Below are positions 43,125-51,100 of a stretch of DNA of 64,000 bases, piece by piece. Each line of letters begins with the position of its first letter. Position 1 is the first letter of the stretch. The position numbers and the translations under genes were made by a program. Source of the DNA: an uncultured Oscillospiraceae bacterium (lineage in GTDB: Bacteria; Bacillota; Clostridia; Oscillospirales; Oscillospiraceae); the NCBI GenBank assembly GCA_934574095.1, contig CAKTMW010000001.1, positions 6,047 through 70,046 of the forward strand, given 5' to 3'. The notes under the pieces are model-generated. The model was not told the origin of the DNA and did no database searches. It saw only the letters and a program-made list of their open reading frames with translations.

Positions 43125-43475
43125 ATGGCCAGTCCCCTTTTAGATAAATCTCTTGATTTCGCAACGCAGATCGTTCTGTTTTACGAAGCGTTTTCCAAAA
43201 CCAAAAAAGACACCACGATCACCAAGCAACTTTTGCGTTCCGCCACCCCCATTGGCGCTAATATTAATGAAGCGGTTTACGGCAACAGCAAAGCGGACTT
43301 TATCTCCAAATTGCATATTGCACTGAAGGAAACCGGCGAAAGTATCTATTGGCTTACCCTGCTGAAACGTACCCGGCTGATGGAATACGATTTTGACCCC
43401 CTCCTTTCACTGGCCGATGAGATCAAACGTCTCCTCATCGCCTCTCTGAACACCGCCAAAAGCCGTCAGCCGTGA
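43125..43475 (+). CDS. Four-helix bundle protein (23S rRNA IVS-like)
   Basis: A 116-residue helical protein. KTKKDTTITKQLLRSATPIGANINEA, split over residues about 24-49, is the family hallmark. These proteins were first found inside rRNA intervening sequences and are now known as free-standing genes of unknown function. The start is uncertain: ATG 43125 fits the family, but no strong ribosome site precedes it. The region is richer in A and T than neighbours, hinting at transfer. Confidence 0.75.
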   Translation: MASPLLDKSLDFATQIVLFYEAFSKTKKDTTITKQLLRSATPIGANINEAVYGNSKADFISKLHIALKETGESIYWLTLLKRTRLMEYDFDPLLSLADEIKRLLIASLNTAKSRQP

Positions 43476-43503
43476 CCGCCCTCCGGGCGGTTTTCTTTTG
43501 CAC

Positions 43504-43690
43504 GGGGCATTGAGGACGCCCCCCTACGAGCAGGTGCGATAGAACTCCGTAGGGGCGGGGCTCTGCCCCGCCCGCCGCATAACGGAAGTACCTACGTCTA
43601 CCAGTGGGAAGGGTAGAACCCCTCCCCTACGCACGGGAACAAGATGCCTGCGGCATCGCGCCGCTCCCTATGAATAGGTCGCCCCTACGC
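43504..43690. repeat. CCGTAGGG-family palindromic repeats
   Basis: Several units including CCGTAGGGGCGGGG...CCCCGCCC and GGGAAGGGTAGAACCCCTCCC, of the same family as 631-917. Together with the operator array they fill the gene-free stretch 43476-43904. Confidence 0.75.
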
Positions 43691-43751
43691 ACCGTTTATT
43701 ACACGGGCCGATATGCTCCGCCGTTGTATCCCCCCTTTCCTCTCCTGTGCA

Positions 43752-43887
43752 CAAGAATCTTGAGATTGTCTCTACTGTATCACAAGCTTCTTGCTTTGTC
43801 AAGCACAAATTCTCAAGATTCTTGTTCCCGCTCCTTGACATTCCCTGCCTTCTCCTGTAAAATAAAGGTAAATAACCAAGAACCTTG
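43752..43887 (+). promoter_or_regulatory. Array of four CAAGnnnCTTG operators
   Basis: Four near-palindromes: CAAGAATCTTG (43752-43762), CAAGCTTCTTG (43783-43793), CAAGATTCTTG (43814-43824) and CAAGAACCTTG (43877-43887). Centres are 31, 31 and 63 bases apart, that is three, three and six DNA turns, so they face the same side. The last site touches the ribosome binding region and the promoter lies between sites three and four. They stand before an S24-type repressor gene and are its probable autoregulatory operators. Confidence 0.8.
43835..43863 (+). promoter_or_regulatory. Promoter of the S24 repressor gene
   Basis: TTGACA (43835-43840) and TAAAAT (43858-43863) with 17 bases between, in the gap of the operator array. 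Confidence 0.8.
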
Positions 43888-43904
43888 TGAAAGGAGGCCC
43901 TGCC

Positions 43905-44648
43905 ATGAGCTTTGGTGAGCAGCTGCGGAAGCGGCGGGAAGAATTGGGCATGAGCCGGGACACGCTAGCGGAGCGGCTGGGCGTCAGCCGCTCCGCCATC
44001 GGCAACTACGAGACCGGCGTCAGCACCCCCAAGGAGGACGTGCTGCTGCGGCTCTTCGACGCGCTGCAGATCGACCCCAACTATCTGTACCAGGGCAGCT
44101 TCCGCTACGCCTTTATCTGTACCGACGAGGAGCGGCGGATGGTGGAGAAATACCGCACACTTCCCCTGACCGCCCGCCAGCTGGTCCACATCGTGCTGGA
44201 CGGCCTGTCCGACCTGCGGCAGGAGTGGCAGCAGGTCGCGCCGGAGGAGGATATCCGCACCATTCCGCTGTACGCCTCGCCCGCCGCCGCAGGCTTTGCC
44301 GCGCCGGTATTTCAGGAGGATTACGACCTGATCCCCGTCACCGGGGACGTACCCCGCGGGGCCGAGCTGGCCGTGCGGATCCAGGGCGACTCCATGGCTC
44401 CGTGGATCGCCGACGGCTCGGTGGTGTACGTGAACCACGACCCGCTGCAAAGCGGCGACGTGGGCATTTTCTGCGTGGACGGCGATATGCTGTGCAAGCA
44501 GTATTCCCGCGACCCGCTGGGCATGGTGTATCTCTTCTCCTTGAACCGGCGGCGCGCCGACATGGACGTGGTGTTCCACCGGGGCAGCGGCCGCAGCCTG
44601 ACCTGCTTCGGCCGGGTAATGATGCACGGACTGCCGCTGCCGGAATAA
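43905..44648 (+). CDS. XRE/S24 repressor (LexA/CI-like, self-cleaving)
   Basis: A 247-residue regulator: N-terminal XRE helix-turn-helix (residues 4-62, with SRDTLAERLGVSRSAIGNYE) and C-terminal S24 peptidase domain. The catalytic Ser163 (GDSMAPWI) and Lys198 (MLCKQYSRD) are present, and Ala129-Gly130 in SPAAAGFAAP is the likely self-cleavage site. By family knowledge RecA* or another signal triggers cleavage and derepression. Start at 43905 with AAGGAGG. No phage genes are nearby, so it is a chromosomal stress switch or the last part of a lost prophage. Confidence 0.9.
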   Translation: MSFGEQLRKRREELGMSRDTLAERLGVSRSAIGNYETGVSTPKEDVLLRLFDALQIDPNYLYQGSFRYAFICTDEERRMVEKYRTLPLTARQLVHIVLDGLSDLRQEWQQVAPEEDIRTIPLYASPAAAGFAAPVFQEDYDLIPVTGDVPRGAELAVRIQGDSMAPWIADGSVVYVNHDPLQSGDVGIFCVDGDMLCKQYSRDPLGMVYLFSLNRRRADMDVVFHRGSGRSLTCFGRVMMHGLPLPE

Positions 44649-44707
44649 TTTCCCGTTCAGGCGGACATACTGTGAGCATTCCATATTGAATAAAGGAGTG
44701 TGCTGCT

Positions 44708-44899
44708 ATGTACGCAAACGTGAACCAGAAGGCCTGCATCCAGTGCGGGCTGTGTCCCAGCATCTGTCCGGAGGTATTTTCGCTGGACGACGGCGCGCCC
44801 GCTCACGCTATCACCGACGCCGTGCCGGAGGACTGCCGCCTGACGGCCCAGGAGGCCGCCGACAGTTGCCCCACAGGGGCCATTGAGATTCGGGGGTAG
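44708..44899 (+). CDS. 4Fe-4S ferredoxin
   Basis: A 63-residue single-cluster ferredoxin. Cluster ligands are CIQCGLCPSIC near the N terminus and CPTGAI near the end. It carries electrons at low potential in the cytoplasm. AAAGGAG precedes the ATG. It follows the S24 repressor gene by 59 bases with no terminator between, so the two may share a transcript. Confidence 0.93.
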   Translation: MYANVNQKACIQCGLCPSICPEVFSLDDGAPAHAITDAVPEDCRLTAQEAADSCPTGAIEIRG

Positions 44900-44903
44900 A
44901 TAT

Positions 44904-44937
44904 ATATCCCACGGCTCTGCCGTGGGATATTTTCTAT
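44904..44937 (+). terminator. Terminator after the ferredoxin gene
   Basis: Perfect arms ATATCCCACGG/CCGTGGGATAT followed by TTTTCT. Confidence 0.85.
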
Positions 44938-44945
44938 ATGTTTTT

Positions 44946-45384
44946 GCCTCCGGCGGCCCCTTTCTTTCAATAGCGAAAGAAAGGGGGAAAGAACGCCAGC
45001 AAAAACTACGTTTTTGCATTTCCTCAGCGCGCTATGCCGCATACAAAGCTGTGAGTATTTTCCTCACGTTCACATAAAATTTTCTTTATCGTTTCGTTAA
45101 AAGGATCGTCTCTGCTCCAGCGCCGCTGCCGCTGATGCCTACGCCGAACAACGCAATAGGTTCTACCGTTGAAAATATGAGCGGCAGCGGCGCAAAACGA
45201 AAATCAATACGTCATACACAACGAAATCATCCGTGTTCTGCAAACGCGTGGTATGAGGCCACAAATTTGTATTATGGCATAGTGCGGGCGGATTCTTAAA
45301 CCGCAGGTTTAAGTGGTTTTTTTTCCTACTTTTGTCACCACGGACAAAAGTAGGGCGCTCCGCAGAGCGAAACAATCCCAACTC
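44946..45384. ncRNA. Candidate structured RNA/element, copy A
   Basis: A gene-free stretch of about 440 bases whose sequence and structure recur at 53825-54265. Hairpins in order: CCCCTTTCTTTC/GAAAGAAAGGGG, GCAAAAAC/GTTTTTGC (44999-45017), GTGAG/CTCAC (45051-45067), a 14-bp stem GCGCCGCTGCCGCT/AGCGGCAGCGGCGC (45120-45133 with 45180-45193), CTTAAACC/GGTTTAAG (45295-45313), CCTACTTTTGTC/GGACAAAAGTAGG (45325-45354) and a small GCTC/GAGC hairpin. Several arms differ from copy B by changes that keep pairing. The strand and the function are unknown; no family is recognised. Confidence 0.6.
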
Positions 45385-45398
45385 CCGCAAAATAATGC

Positions 45399-45427
45399 TT
45401 TACAAGTTTGATTTTCTGTGGTATCCT
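45399..45427 (+). promoter_or_regulatory. rpsO promoter
   Basis: TTTACA (45399-45404) and TATCCT (45422-45427), 17 bases apart. The leader of about 110 bases to rpsO can form hairpins (for example GCAC/GTGC at 45433-45449) and may be a site of S15 autoregulation. Confidence 0.6.
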
Positions 45428-45540
45428 ATTTAGGCACGTTAATGTGCGTGATTATGGCCGTCCGGCTTCGTTATGCGGATCATTCACCTGTCCCACGACG
45501 CAGCGGCGCGGCAAAATTCAAGAAAGGTGGATATACAACC

Positions 45541-45807
45541 ATGATGCTGAAAGACCAGAAGACCGCTATTATCGAGAACAACCGCACCCACGCTACCGAC
45601 ACCGGCTCCCCCGAGGTGCAGGTCGCCATTCTGACCGAGCGTATCAACCAGCTGACCGCTCACCTGAAGGTGCATCCCCATGACTTCCACAGCCGCCGCG
45701 GTATGCAGATGATGATCGGTAAGCGCCGCCGTCTGCTGGACTACCTGGCCAAGAAGGACATCGAGCGTTATCGTGCCCTGATCGCCAAGCTGGGTCTGCG
45801 TAAGTAA
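45541..45807 (+). CDS. rpsO: Small ribosomal subunit protein S15
   Basis: An 88-residue protein matching S15 in full: [22 protein letters not shown], with [10 protein letters not shown] and KRRRLLDYL. It binds 16S rRNA early in 30S assembly. The first ATG of two in tandem is taken as the start (AGGTGG 10 bases upstream). It precedes pnp, the classical order, with a terminator-like hairpin between. Confidence 0.97.
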   Translation: MMLKDQKTAIIENNRTHATDTGSPEVQVAILTERINQLTAHLKVHPHDFHSRRGMQMMIGKRRRLLDYLAKKDIERYRALIAKLGLRK

Positions 45808-45818
45808 TTTGTTGAAAC

Positions 45819-45850
45819 AGGGTGATGTGCGCCGCGCATCACCCTTCTTT
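45819..45850 (+). terminator. Hairpin between rpsO and pnp
   Basis: Arms AGGGTGATGTGCG/CGCATCACCCTT (paired GGGTGATG core) with a weak T tract; probably partial termination. Confidence 0.75.
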
Positions 45851-45991
45851 CACGTTTTGCCGTCTGTGCCAAGACTGGCCTTTAGCAGTTGAAAACGCGC
45901 CGAAGCACCGTTTTTCGACGTGGTTTCAAGTGCTAAACGGTGGTGGCGGCATGGAGGGCGAAGCCATATTTTTACAAAAAGGAGAAACGAC

Positions 45992-48142
45992 ATGTCGACT
46001 ATCATCACTCATCGCCAATTCCCCCAGTATCACAAGTACACCATGGACCTGGCCGGCCGTCCTCTGACGCTGGAGGTGGGCAAGCTGGCCGAGCTGGCCA
46101 ACGCCGCCGTCATGGTGGGCTACGGCGACACCCGTGTGCTGTGCTGCGTCACCGCGTCCGCCCGTCCCCGCGACGGCATCGACTTCTTCCCCCTGAGCGT
46201 GGACTTTGAGGAGAAGATGTACTCTGTGGGCCGCATCCCCGGCAGCTTCAACCGCCGCGAGGGCCGCCCCGGCGAGAAGGGCATCCTGACCTCCCGCGTC
46301 ATCGACCGTCCCATCCGCCCCCTGTTCCCCTACGACTTCCGCAACGACGTGTCCGTCATGTGCACGGTCATGGCCGTGGATCACGACTGCTCCCCTGAGA
46401 TCGCCGCCCTCATCGGCACCTCCGCCGCGCTGGCCATCTCCGACATTCCCTGGAACGGCCCCGTGGGCGCTCTGAAGGTGGGTCTGGTGGACGGCAAGCT
46501 GGTCCTCAACCCCGACAGCGAGCAGCGCAAGGTCTCCGACCTGGACGTGACCGTGGTGTCCACCGGCAAGAAGGTGGTCATGATCGAGGCGGGCGCCAAT
46601 CAGGTGAGCAACGACACCATGTTCGAGGCCATCAAGATGGCTCACAAGGAGAACCAGAAGCAGATCGCCCTCATCAACCAGATGGTCAGCGAGATCGGCA
46701 AGCCCAAGTTCGACTATCCCCACGCCGACTTCGATCAGGAGCTGTTTGACAAGATCGTGGCCGCCACCATGGACGACGCCAAGGCCGCCATGGACACCGA
46801 CGACAAGAACGTCCGCGAGGCCCGCTGGAACCAGCTGATTGAGAAGTGGCACGAGCTGTTCCTGGAGGAATATCCCAACATGGATCAGTATCTGGACGAG
46901 ATCACCTATAAGTTCCAGAAGAAGATCGTGAAGGCATGGCTGCTGGAGGGCCACCGCGTGGACGGCCGCCAGAAGAACGAAATTCGTCCCCTGGACGCCG
47001 AGGTGGGCGTACTGCCCCGCGTTCACGGCTCCGGCCTGTTCACCCGCGGCCAGACCCAGGTGCTGTCCGTCTGCACCCTGGACACTCTGTCCGCCAACCA
47101 GAAGCTGGACACCATCTGGGAGGAGACCGAGAAGCGCTACATGCACCACTATAACTTCCCCGGCTACTCCGTGGGCGAGGCCAAGCCTGCCCGCAGCCCC
47201 GGCCGCCGCGAGATCGGCCACGGCGCCCTGGCGGAACGCGCCCTGCTGCCCGTCATTCCTCCTGTGGAGGAGTTCCCCTACGCCATCCGCGTGGTGTCTG
47301 AGGTGGTCAGCTCCAACGGCTCCACCTCTCAGGGCTCCATCTGCGGCTCCACGCTGGCACTGATGGACGCCGGTGTGCCCATCTCCGCGCCTGTTGCCGG
47401 TATCTCCTGCGGCCTGATTCAGGACGACGAGGGCGGCTTCACCACCTTCATCGACATTCAGGGCGTGGAGGACTTCCACGGCGAGATGGACTTCAAGGTG
47501 GCCGGTACCAAGAAGGGTATCACCGCCATCCAGATGGATTTGAAGAACGACGGTCTGACCATGGAGATCATCCGCAACGCGCTGGATATCACCTATGACG
47601 CCCGCTGCCAGATCCTGGACCAGGTGATGCTGCCCGTCATCAGCGAGCCTCGGCCCGAGGTCAGCAAGTATGCCCCCAAGATGATCACCATGCACATTGA
47701 TCCCGACCGCATCCGCGAGGTCATCGGCAAGGGCGGCAGCGTGATCCAGAAGATCGTGGCCGAGTCCGGCGCCAAGGTGGACATCGACGACGACGGCACC
47801 ATCCACATCGCCTCCCCCGACGCCGAGAGCTGCGAGAAGGCCAAGAAGTTCATCGACGACATCGTGTTCGTCCCCGAAGTGGGCAAGCTGTACTACGGCC
47901 GCGTCGTGCGCCTGATGACCTTCGGCGCCTTCGTGGAGATCGCCCCCGGCAAGGACGGCTTGGTGCACATCTCCAAGCTGGCTGAAAAGCGCATCGAGAA
48001 GGTGGAAGACGCCTGCAAGGTGGGCGACATGATGTGGGTCAAGTTCATGGAGATCGACGAGAAGGGCCGCTGGAACCTGTCTCACAAGGACGCCATGAAG
48101 GAGATCGCCGCCAAGGAAGCCGCCGGCGAGAAGATCATGTAA
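45992..48142 (+). CDS. pnp: Polynucleotide phosphorylase
   Basis: A 716-residue RNA-degrading 3'-5' phosphorolytic enzyme. It has two RNase PH domains (about 10-230 and 320-550; FxRREGRPGEKG and the active-site stretch GRREIGHGALAERAL), then KH (IREVIGKGGSVIQKI, near 565) and S1 (GRVVRLMTFGAFVEI, near 635) domains. Start at 45992 with AAAGGAG. It could also be reached by read-through from rpsO. RNase J (rnj) in the same window is a fellow member of the RNA decay machinery. Confidence 0.98.
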   Translation: MSTIITHRQFPQYHKYTMDLAGRPLTLEVGKLAELANAAVMVGYGDTRVLCCVTASARPRDGIDFFPLSVDFEEKMYSVGRIPGSFNRREGRPGEKGILTSRVIDRPIRPLFPYDFRNDVSVMCTVMAVDHDCSPEIAALIGTSAALAISDIPWNGPVGALKVGLVDGKLVLNPDSEQRKVSDLDVTVVSTGKKVVMIEAGANQVSNDTMFEAIKMAHKENQKQIALINQMVSEIGKPKFDYPHADFDQELFDKIVAATMDDAKAAMDTDDKNVREARWNQLIEKWHELFLEEYPNMDQYLDEITYKFQKKIVKAWLLEGHRVDGRQKNEIRPLDAEVGVLPRVHGSGLFTRGQTQVLSVCTLDTLSANQKLDTIWEETEKRYMHHYNFPGYSVGEAKPARSPGRREIGHGALAERALLPVIPPVEEFPYAIRVVSEVVSSNGSTSQGSICGSTLALMDAGVPISAPVAGISCGLIQDDEGGFTTFIDIQGVEDFHGEMDFKVAGTKKGITAIQMDLKNDGLTMEIIRNALDITYDARCQILDQVMLPVISEPRPEVSKYAPKMITMHIDPDRIREVIGKGGSVIQKIVAESGAKVDIDDDGTIHIASPDAESCEKAKKFIDDIVFVPEVGKLYYGRVVRLMTFGAFVEIAPGKDGLVHISKLAEKRIEKVEDACKVGDMMWVKFMEIDEKGRWNLSHKDAMKEIAAKEAAGEKIM

Positions 48143-48160
48143 CGCATCCCCTGAATAACG

Positions 48161-48197
48161 AAAAAAGAAGCGCTGTTCATCGCACAGCGCTTCTTTT
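48161..48197 (+). terminator. pnp terminator
   Basis: Arms AAAAAAGAAGCGCTGT/ACAGCGCTTCTTTT. It lies between convergent pnp and the NTPase gene and can serve both. Confidence 0.9.
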
Positions 48198-48210
48198 ATG
48201 CACTTTTTTA

Positions 48211-48699
48211 TTATTGGCCTTCCCGCCACCGCCGCAGCTCCGGCAACAGGGCGTCGCGGTTTTCCTCGGTGACGGTCAGCACCGTGACCTGCGGGTGCCG
48301 GGCGATGCGGTGGAGGAATGTGCTCTCCGCCTGCTGCAAAACGCCGAGGATGGGGATATCCCCCTCCAGCGCACGGAACACCGCCGCCTGAAACCGGACG
48401 GCCTCGGCCTCGTGGGGCCCCAGCTCGTCCATCACCAGCAGGCCGCACCCGGCGGTATCGGCCAGCGCGGCGCAGCCCAGATCGTCAAAGCGGCGGGGAT
48501 CGCCGCCGTGACCACAGTAAAACAGGAGGTTCTCCGGGGTGAACGCCCCCTCTCCGGCGGCGGGCAGCAGGTAGACACCGCCCTGATACTTCACGGTGAA
48601 AAAACCGCCCAGCGGGCCGCTCTCCGCCGCCAGCAGGCCGCGGATCAGGGTGGACTTGCCCACCCCCTTGCGCCCGGTCAAAAACAGATGCTTCGTCAT
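48211..48699 (-). CDS. Nucleoside-triphosphatase (THEP1-like, P-loop)
   Basis: A 162-residue P-loop protein with Walker A TGRKGVGKST at residues 8-17 and Walker B-like LLVMDELGPHEAEA. It matches the small THEP1/DUF265 NTPases found with molybdenum or selenium-hydroxylase accessory genes and others. Its gene lies 10 bases after xdhC, so the two form an operon. The substrate in the cell is not known. Confidence 0.85.
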   Translation of the reverse strand: MTKHLFLTGRKGVGKSTLIRGLLAAESGPLGGFFTVKYQGGVYLLPAAGEGAFTPENLLFYCGHGGDPRRFDDLGCAALADTAGCGLLVMDELGPHEAEAVRFQAAVFRALEGDIPILGVLQQAESTFLHRIARHPQVTVLTVTEENRDALLPELRRWREGQ

Positions 48700-48709
48700 G
48701 TCCGCGCCC

Positions 48710-49681
48710 TCAGTGCATGGGGCAGCCGTGGAGTTTTATTCCGGCGTCCTCCCGGCGGGTGGCTCGCACACAGATCATCTCACCGGCGATGGACACGGCG
48801 ATCTCCTCCGGCGTCACCGCCTTGATGGCGGTGCCGATGGGGGTGTGGACGGCGGCGATGGCCTCCTCGCTGATACCGGCCTGCCGCAGCAGCGCATTGA
48901 CGCTGGCGGTCTTGGTGCGGGAACCGATGACGCCGATGTAGGCGTACTGGCCCCGCAGCACCTGCTCCTCCACCACGAAGTCGTGGCGGTGGCCGTTGGT
49001 CATGATGACCACGTAATCGTCATCGCCGATGGTCACGGCGTCGTTGATGTGAGCCAGATCGCAGCACAGCACCGCGTCGGCGGCGGGAAAGCGCTCCCTG
49101 GTGGCCAGCTCCGGGCGGTTGTCCACCACCGTGACGCGGAAGCCCACGGTGGTCAGCAGCGGGCACAGCGCCACGGAGCAATGGCCCGCGCCGAACAGGA
49201 TGGCCCGCTCGCCGATGGGCAGCGGGTGGGTAAAGTGAGCGTCGTCGCATTCTGCGGTGTCCTGCACCGCAGGCGCACCGCCGTCCAGCGCCAGCGTCAG
49301 CCAGCCCGGCTGCCGCAGTGCTACGCGGCGCAGCACGTCGCCCGCCAGCGTTTTCCACACGGGGTCGTCGGCGGCGATGAATTGCAGGTGCACCGTCACA
49401 TCGCCGCCGCAGACCATGCCGATATCCTCCACCTTGTTCCGGTGGAGCCGGTACTCGTGGACGGCGCTGCGGCGCTCCTGCAAAAGCTTTTTGCCCAGTT
49501 CAATGGTCTGACCCTCTACCGCGCCGCCGCCGATGGTGCCGCACAGCAGGCCCGCCTGACCCACCAGCATCTGGGCGCCTCTCCCGCGGGGAGTGGAGCC
49601 GTTGTCGGCAATGATGGTGCACAGCACCGTATCATGGTGCTTTTCCATTTGATAGAGCAGGGTGGTGAAAATGTTGTTCAT
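48710..49681 (-). CDS. XdhC/CoxI-family protein
   Basis: A 323-residue maturation factor for molybdenum hydroxylases. The N-terminal XdhC domain has GSTPRGRGAQMLV and GTIGGGAVEG; the C-terminal Rossmann domain has LFGAGHCSVALCPLL and VIGSRTKT. XdhC-type proteins bind and sulfurate the molybdenum cofactor for xanthine dehydrogenase-like enzymes. Start at 49681 with AAAGGAG. No hydroxylase gene is in the window. YqeC (54413) is a second protein of the same pathway. Confidence 0.92.
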   Translation of the reverse strand: MNNIFTTLLYQMEKHHDTVLCTIIADNGSTPRGRGAQMLVGQAGLLCGTIGGGAVEGQTIELGKKLLQERRSAVHEYRLHRNKVEDIGMVCGGDVTVHLQFIAADDPVWKTLAGDVLRRVALRQPGWLTLALDGGAPAVQDTAECDDAHFTHPLPIGERAILFGAGHCSVALCPLLTTVGFRVTVVDNRPELATRERFPAADAVLCCDLAHINDAVTIGDDDYVVIMTNGHRHDFVVEEQVLRGQYAYIGVIGSRTKTASVNALLRQAGISEEAIAAVHTPIGTAIKAVTPEEIAVSIAGEMICVRATRREDAGIKLHGCPMH

Positions 49682-49821
49682 GGGGTACTCCTTTCGGGGG
49701 TGGGGTATGAGGGGACGGATCAATCCTACATCGGCCCATATAGCGTTTTTAGTGATTGGCTGTAGGGGCCGATGACTCTTTCGGCCCTGACGACGTAAGA
49801 GAGTGCTTTCAAATTCAAGAT

Positions 49822-49920
49822 GGATGCTACGGCGGCATAGCCGCCGAGATCGGAGGCTAAAAGATGGTGCGGTGCAAACCAAGATAGATGCTACAGCGGC
49901 ATAGCCGCTGAGATCGACAC
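49822..49920. repeat. Direct repeat with a compensated hairpin
   Basis: Two copies of AAGATrGATGCTACrGCGGC...GAGATCG, at about 49818-49862 and 49878-49923. The hairpins GGCGGC/CCGCC and AGCGGC/CCGCT differ by a compensating base pair. Together with a hairpin (49768-49788) this fills the gap 49682-49973 between xdhC and the binding-protein gene. Confidence 0.6.
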
Positions 49921-49924
49921 TAAA

Positions 49925-49948
49925 AATATGCCACTGGCATATTTTCTT
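49925..49948 (-). terminator. Terminator after the binding-protein gene
   Basis: Minus strand: AAATATGCCAGTGGCATATTT then TT, 25 bases beyond the stop. Confidence 0.75.
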
Positions 49949-49973
49949 AACGTGTCGACACCGGCATGTTTTC

Positions 49974-51089
49974 TTAACGCCCCGACGCGGCCGCGTCCAG
50001 CTGGGGCAGAGAATTCGCCACCTGCGCGTTATACTGCTCCTGGGTCAGGTCGCAGTGATAGAACAGCTGGAAGTAGTTGGCCGCTTCGGTGTACAGGTCA
50101 TAGTCGGCGGCGTCGGGATACAGCACCTTGGCCATCCACAGCATGCCCAGCAGGCGCTGCACAGAGGGCGGGAAGCCCATCCAGTTATAGGGGCCCATGG
50201 GGACCTCGTAATACGCGCCGTTCCGGATGGAGGTGATGCTCTGCCACGCAGCGTCCTCACCCACGGTGGCGTAGATGCTGCCGGGCGCGAACAGGATCAC
50301 GTCGGGGTTCCAGTTGAGGATCTGCTCCATGTCCACCTCGTTGCCGGTGCCCTTGCTGGAGGGCTCGTCCACCACGGCCAGATTGTTGCTCAAGAGGTCG
50401 ATGACCTCGGCGTGATAGGACCCCCGGGCAATGACGTTCAGGCCCGTGTCACCGGTGATGTACAGCAGGTTCGCCTTCTCTGCGCCGTCGGCGATGGCGG
50501 TTGCCTTATCATAGGTGCTGCGGCAGTAGTCGGCCAGCGTCCTGGCCTCGTCGGTCATGCCCAGCAGGTCGCCCAGCATGGTATAGGTCTCGTCCATAGA
50601 GACCAGCTTGGCGTCGATGTGGAGGAAGGGGATGCCGGTCTGTTCCTGCAGGTCGTTCATGTCCTCCACGATGCTGCTCTTGGCCTCGCCCACGTCGATG
50701 ACCACCTGGGCGCCGCTGGAGAGCAGCGTCTCCAGATTCAGCTCGCCCTTGCCGCCGTACAGCTGACCCAGCAGGGGCAGATTATAGTACTTCTCGTCCA
50801 GAAACTGCTGGGCGCTCTCGTCCCACTCATTGGCCACGCCCACCAGCTTATCGGGGCACAGGGCGAACAGTACGATCTGAGCCAGCGGGCCGGACACGGC
50901 CACCTTGTCGATCTGGGCGGGCACAGTGACCTCGCGGCCGGTGGAATCGGTGAACACACGGGTCTCGGCGGGAGTATCGGCGGCGTTGTCGTCCTCCGCC
51001 GGGGTGTTGGCCTGTCCGCCGCAGGCGGCCAGACTCAGGGTCATCAGCAGCGCCAGCAGCAGGGCCAGCAGTCTTTGGGTCTTTTTCAT
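49974..51089 (-). CDS. TroA/BtuF-type ABC substrate-binding lipoprotein
   Basis: A 371-residue protein with a lipoprotein signal (lipobox LAACG near residue 22), a linker and the two-lobed fold of metal-chelate binders (DSTGREVTVPAQIDKVAV...; WNPDVILFA; PYNWMGFPPSVQRLLG). Ligands of the group include siderophores, cobalamin or molybdate/tungstate (MolA). XdhC lies beside it and cobalamin genes lie beyond; molybdate or a corrinoid are both plausible. It is last in a permease-ATPase-methyltransferase-binding protein cluster. Confidence 0.88.
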   Translation of the reverse strand: MKKTQRLLALLLALLMTLSLAACGGQANTPAEDDNAADTPAETRVFTDSTGREVTVPAQIDKVAVSGPLAQIVLFALCPDKLVGVANEWDESAQQFLDEKYYNLPLLGQLYGGKGELNLETLLSSGAQVVIDVGEAKSSIVEDMNDLQEQTGIPFLHIDAKLVSMDETYTMLGDLLGMTDEARTLADYCRSTYDKATAIADGAEKANLLYITGDTGLNVIARGSYHAEVIDLLSNNLAVVDEPSSKGTGNEVDMEQILNWNPDVILFAPGSIYATVGEDAAWQSITSIRNGAYYEVPMGPYNWMGFPPSVQRLLGMLWMAKVLYPDAADYDLYTEAANYFQLFYHCDLTQEQYNAQVANSLPQLDAAASGR

Positions 51090-51100
51090 CAGTCGTCTCC

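Noticed and set aside
43504..43690. A CRISPR-like array from repeated GC-rich units
   Set aside because: The units are irregular in spacing and sequence, palindromic, and lack unique spacers or cas genes.
43887..43904. An earlier start codon for the S24 repressor
   Set aside because: It overlaps the AAGGAGG site and the last operator; the ATG at 43905 has correct spacing.
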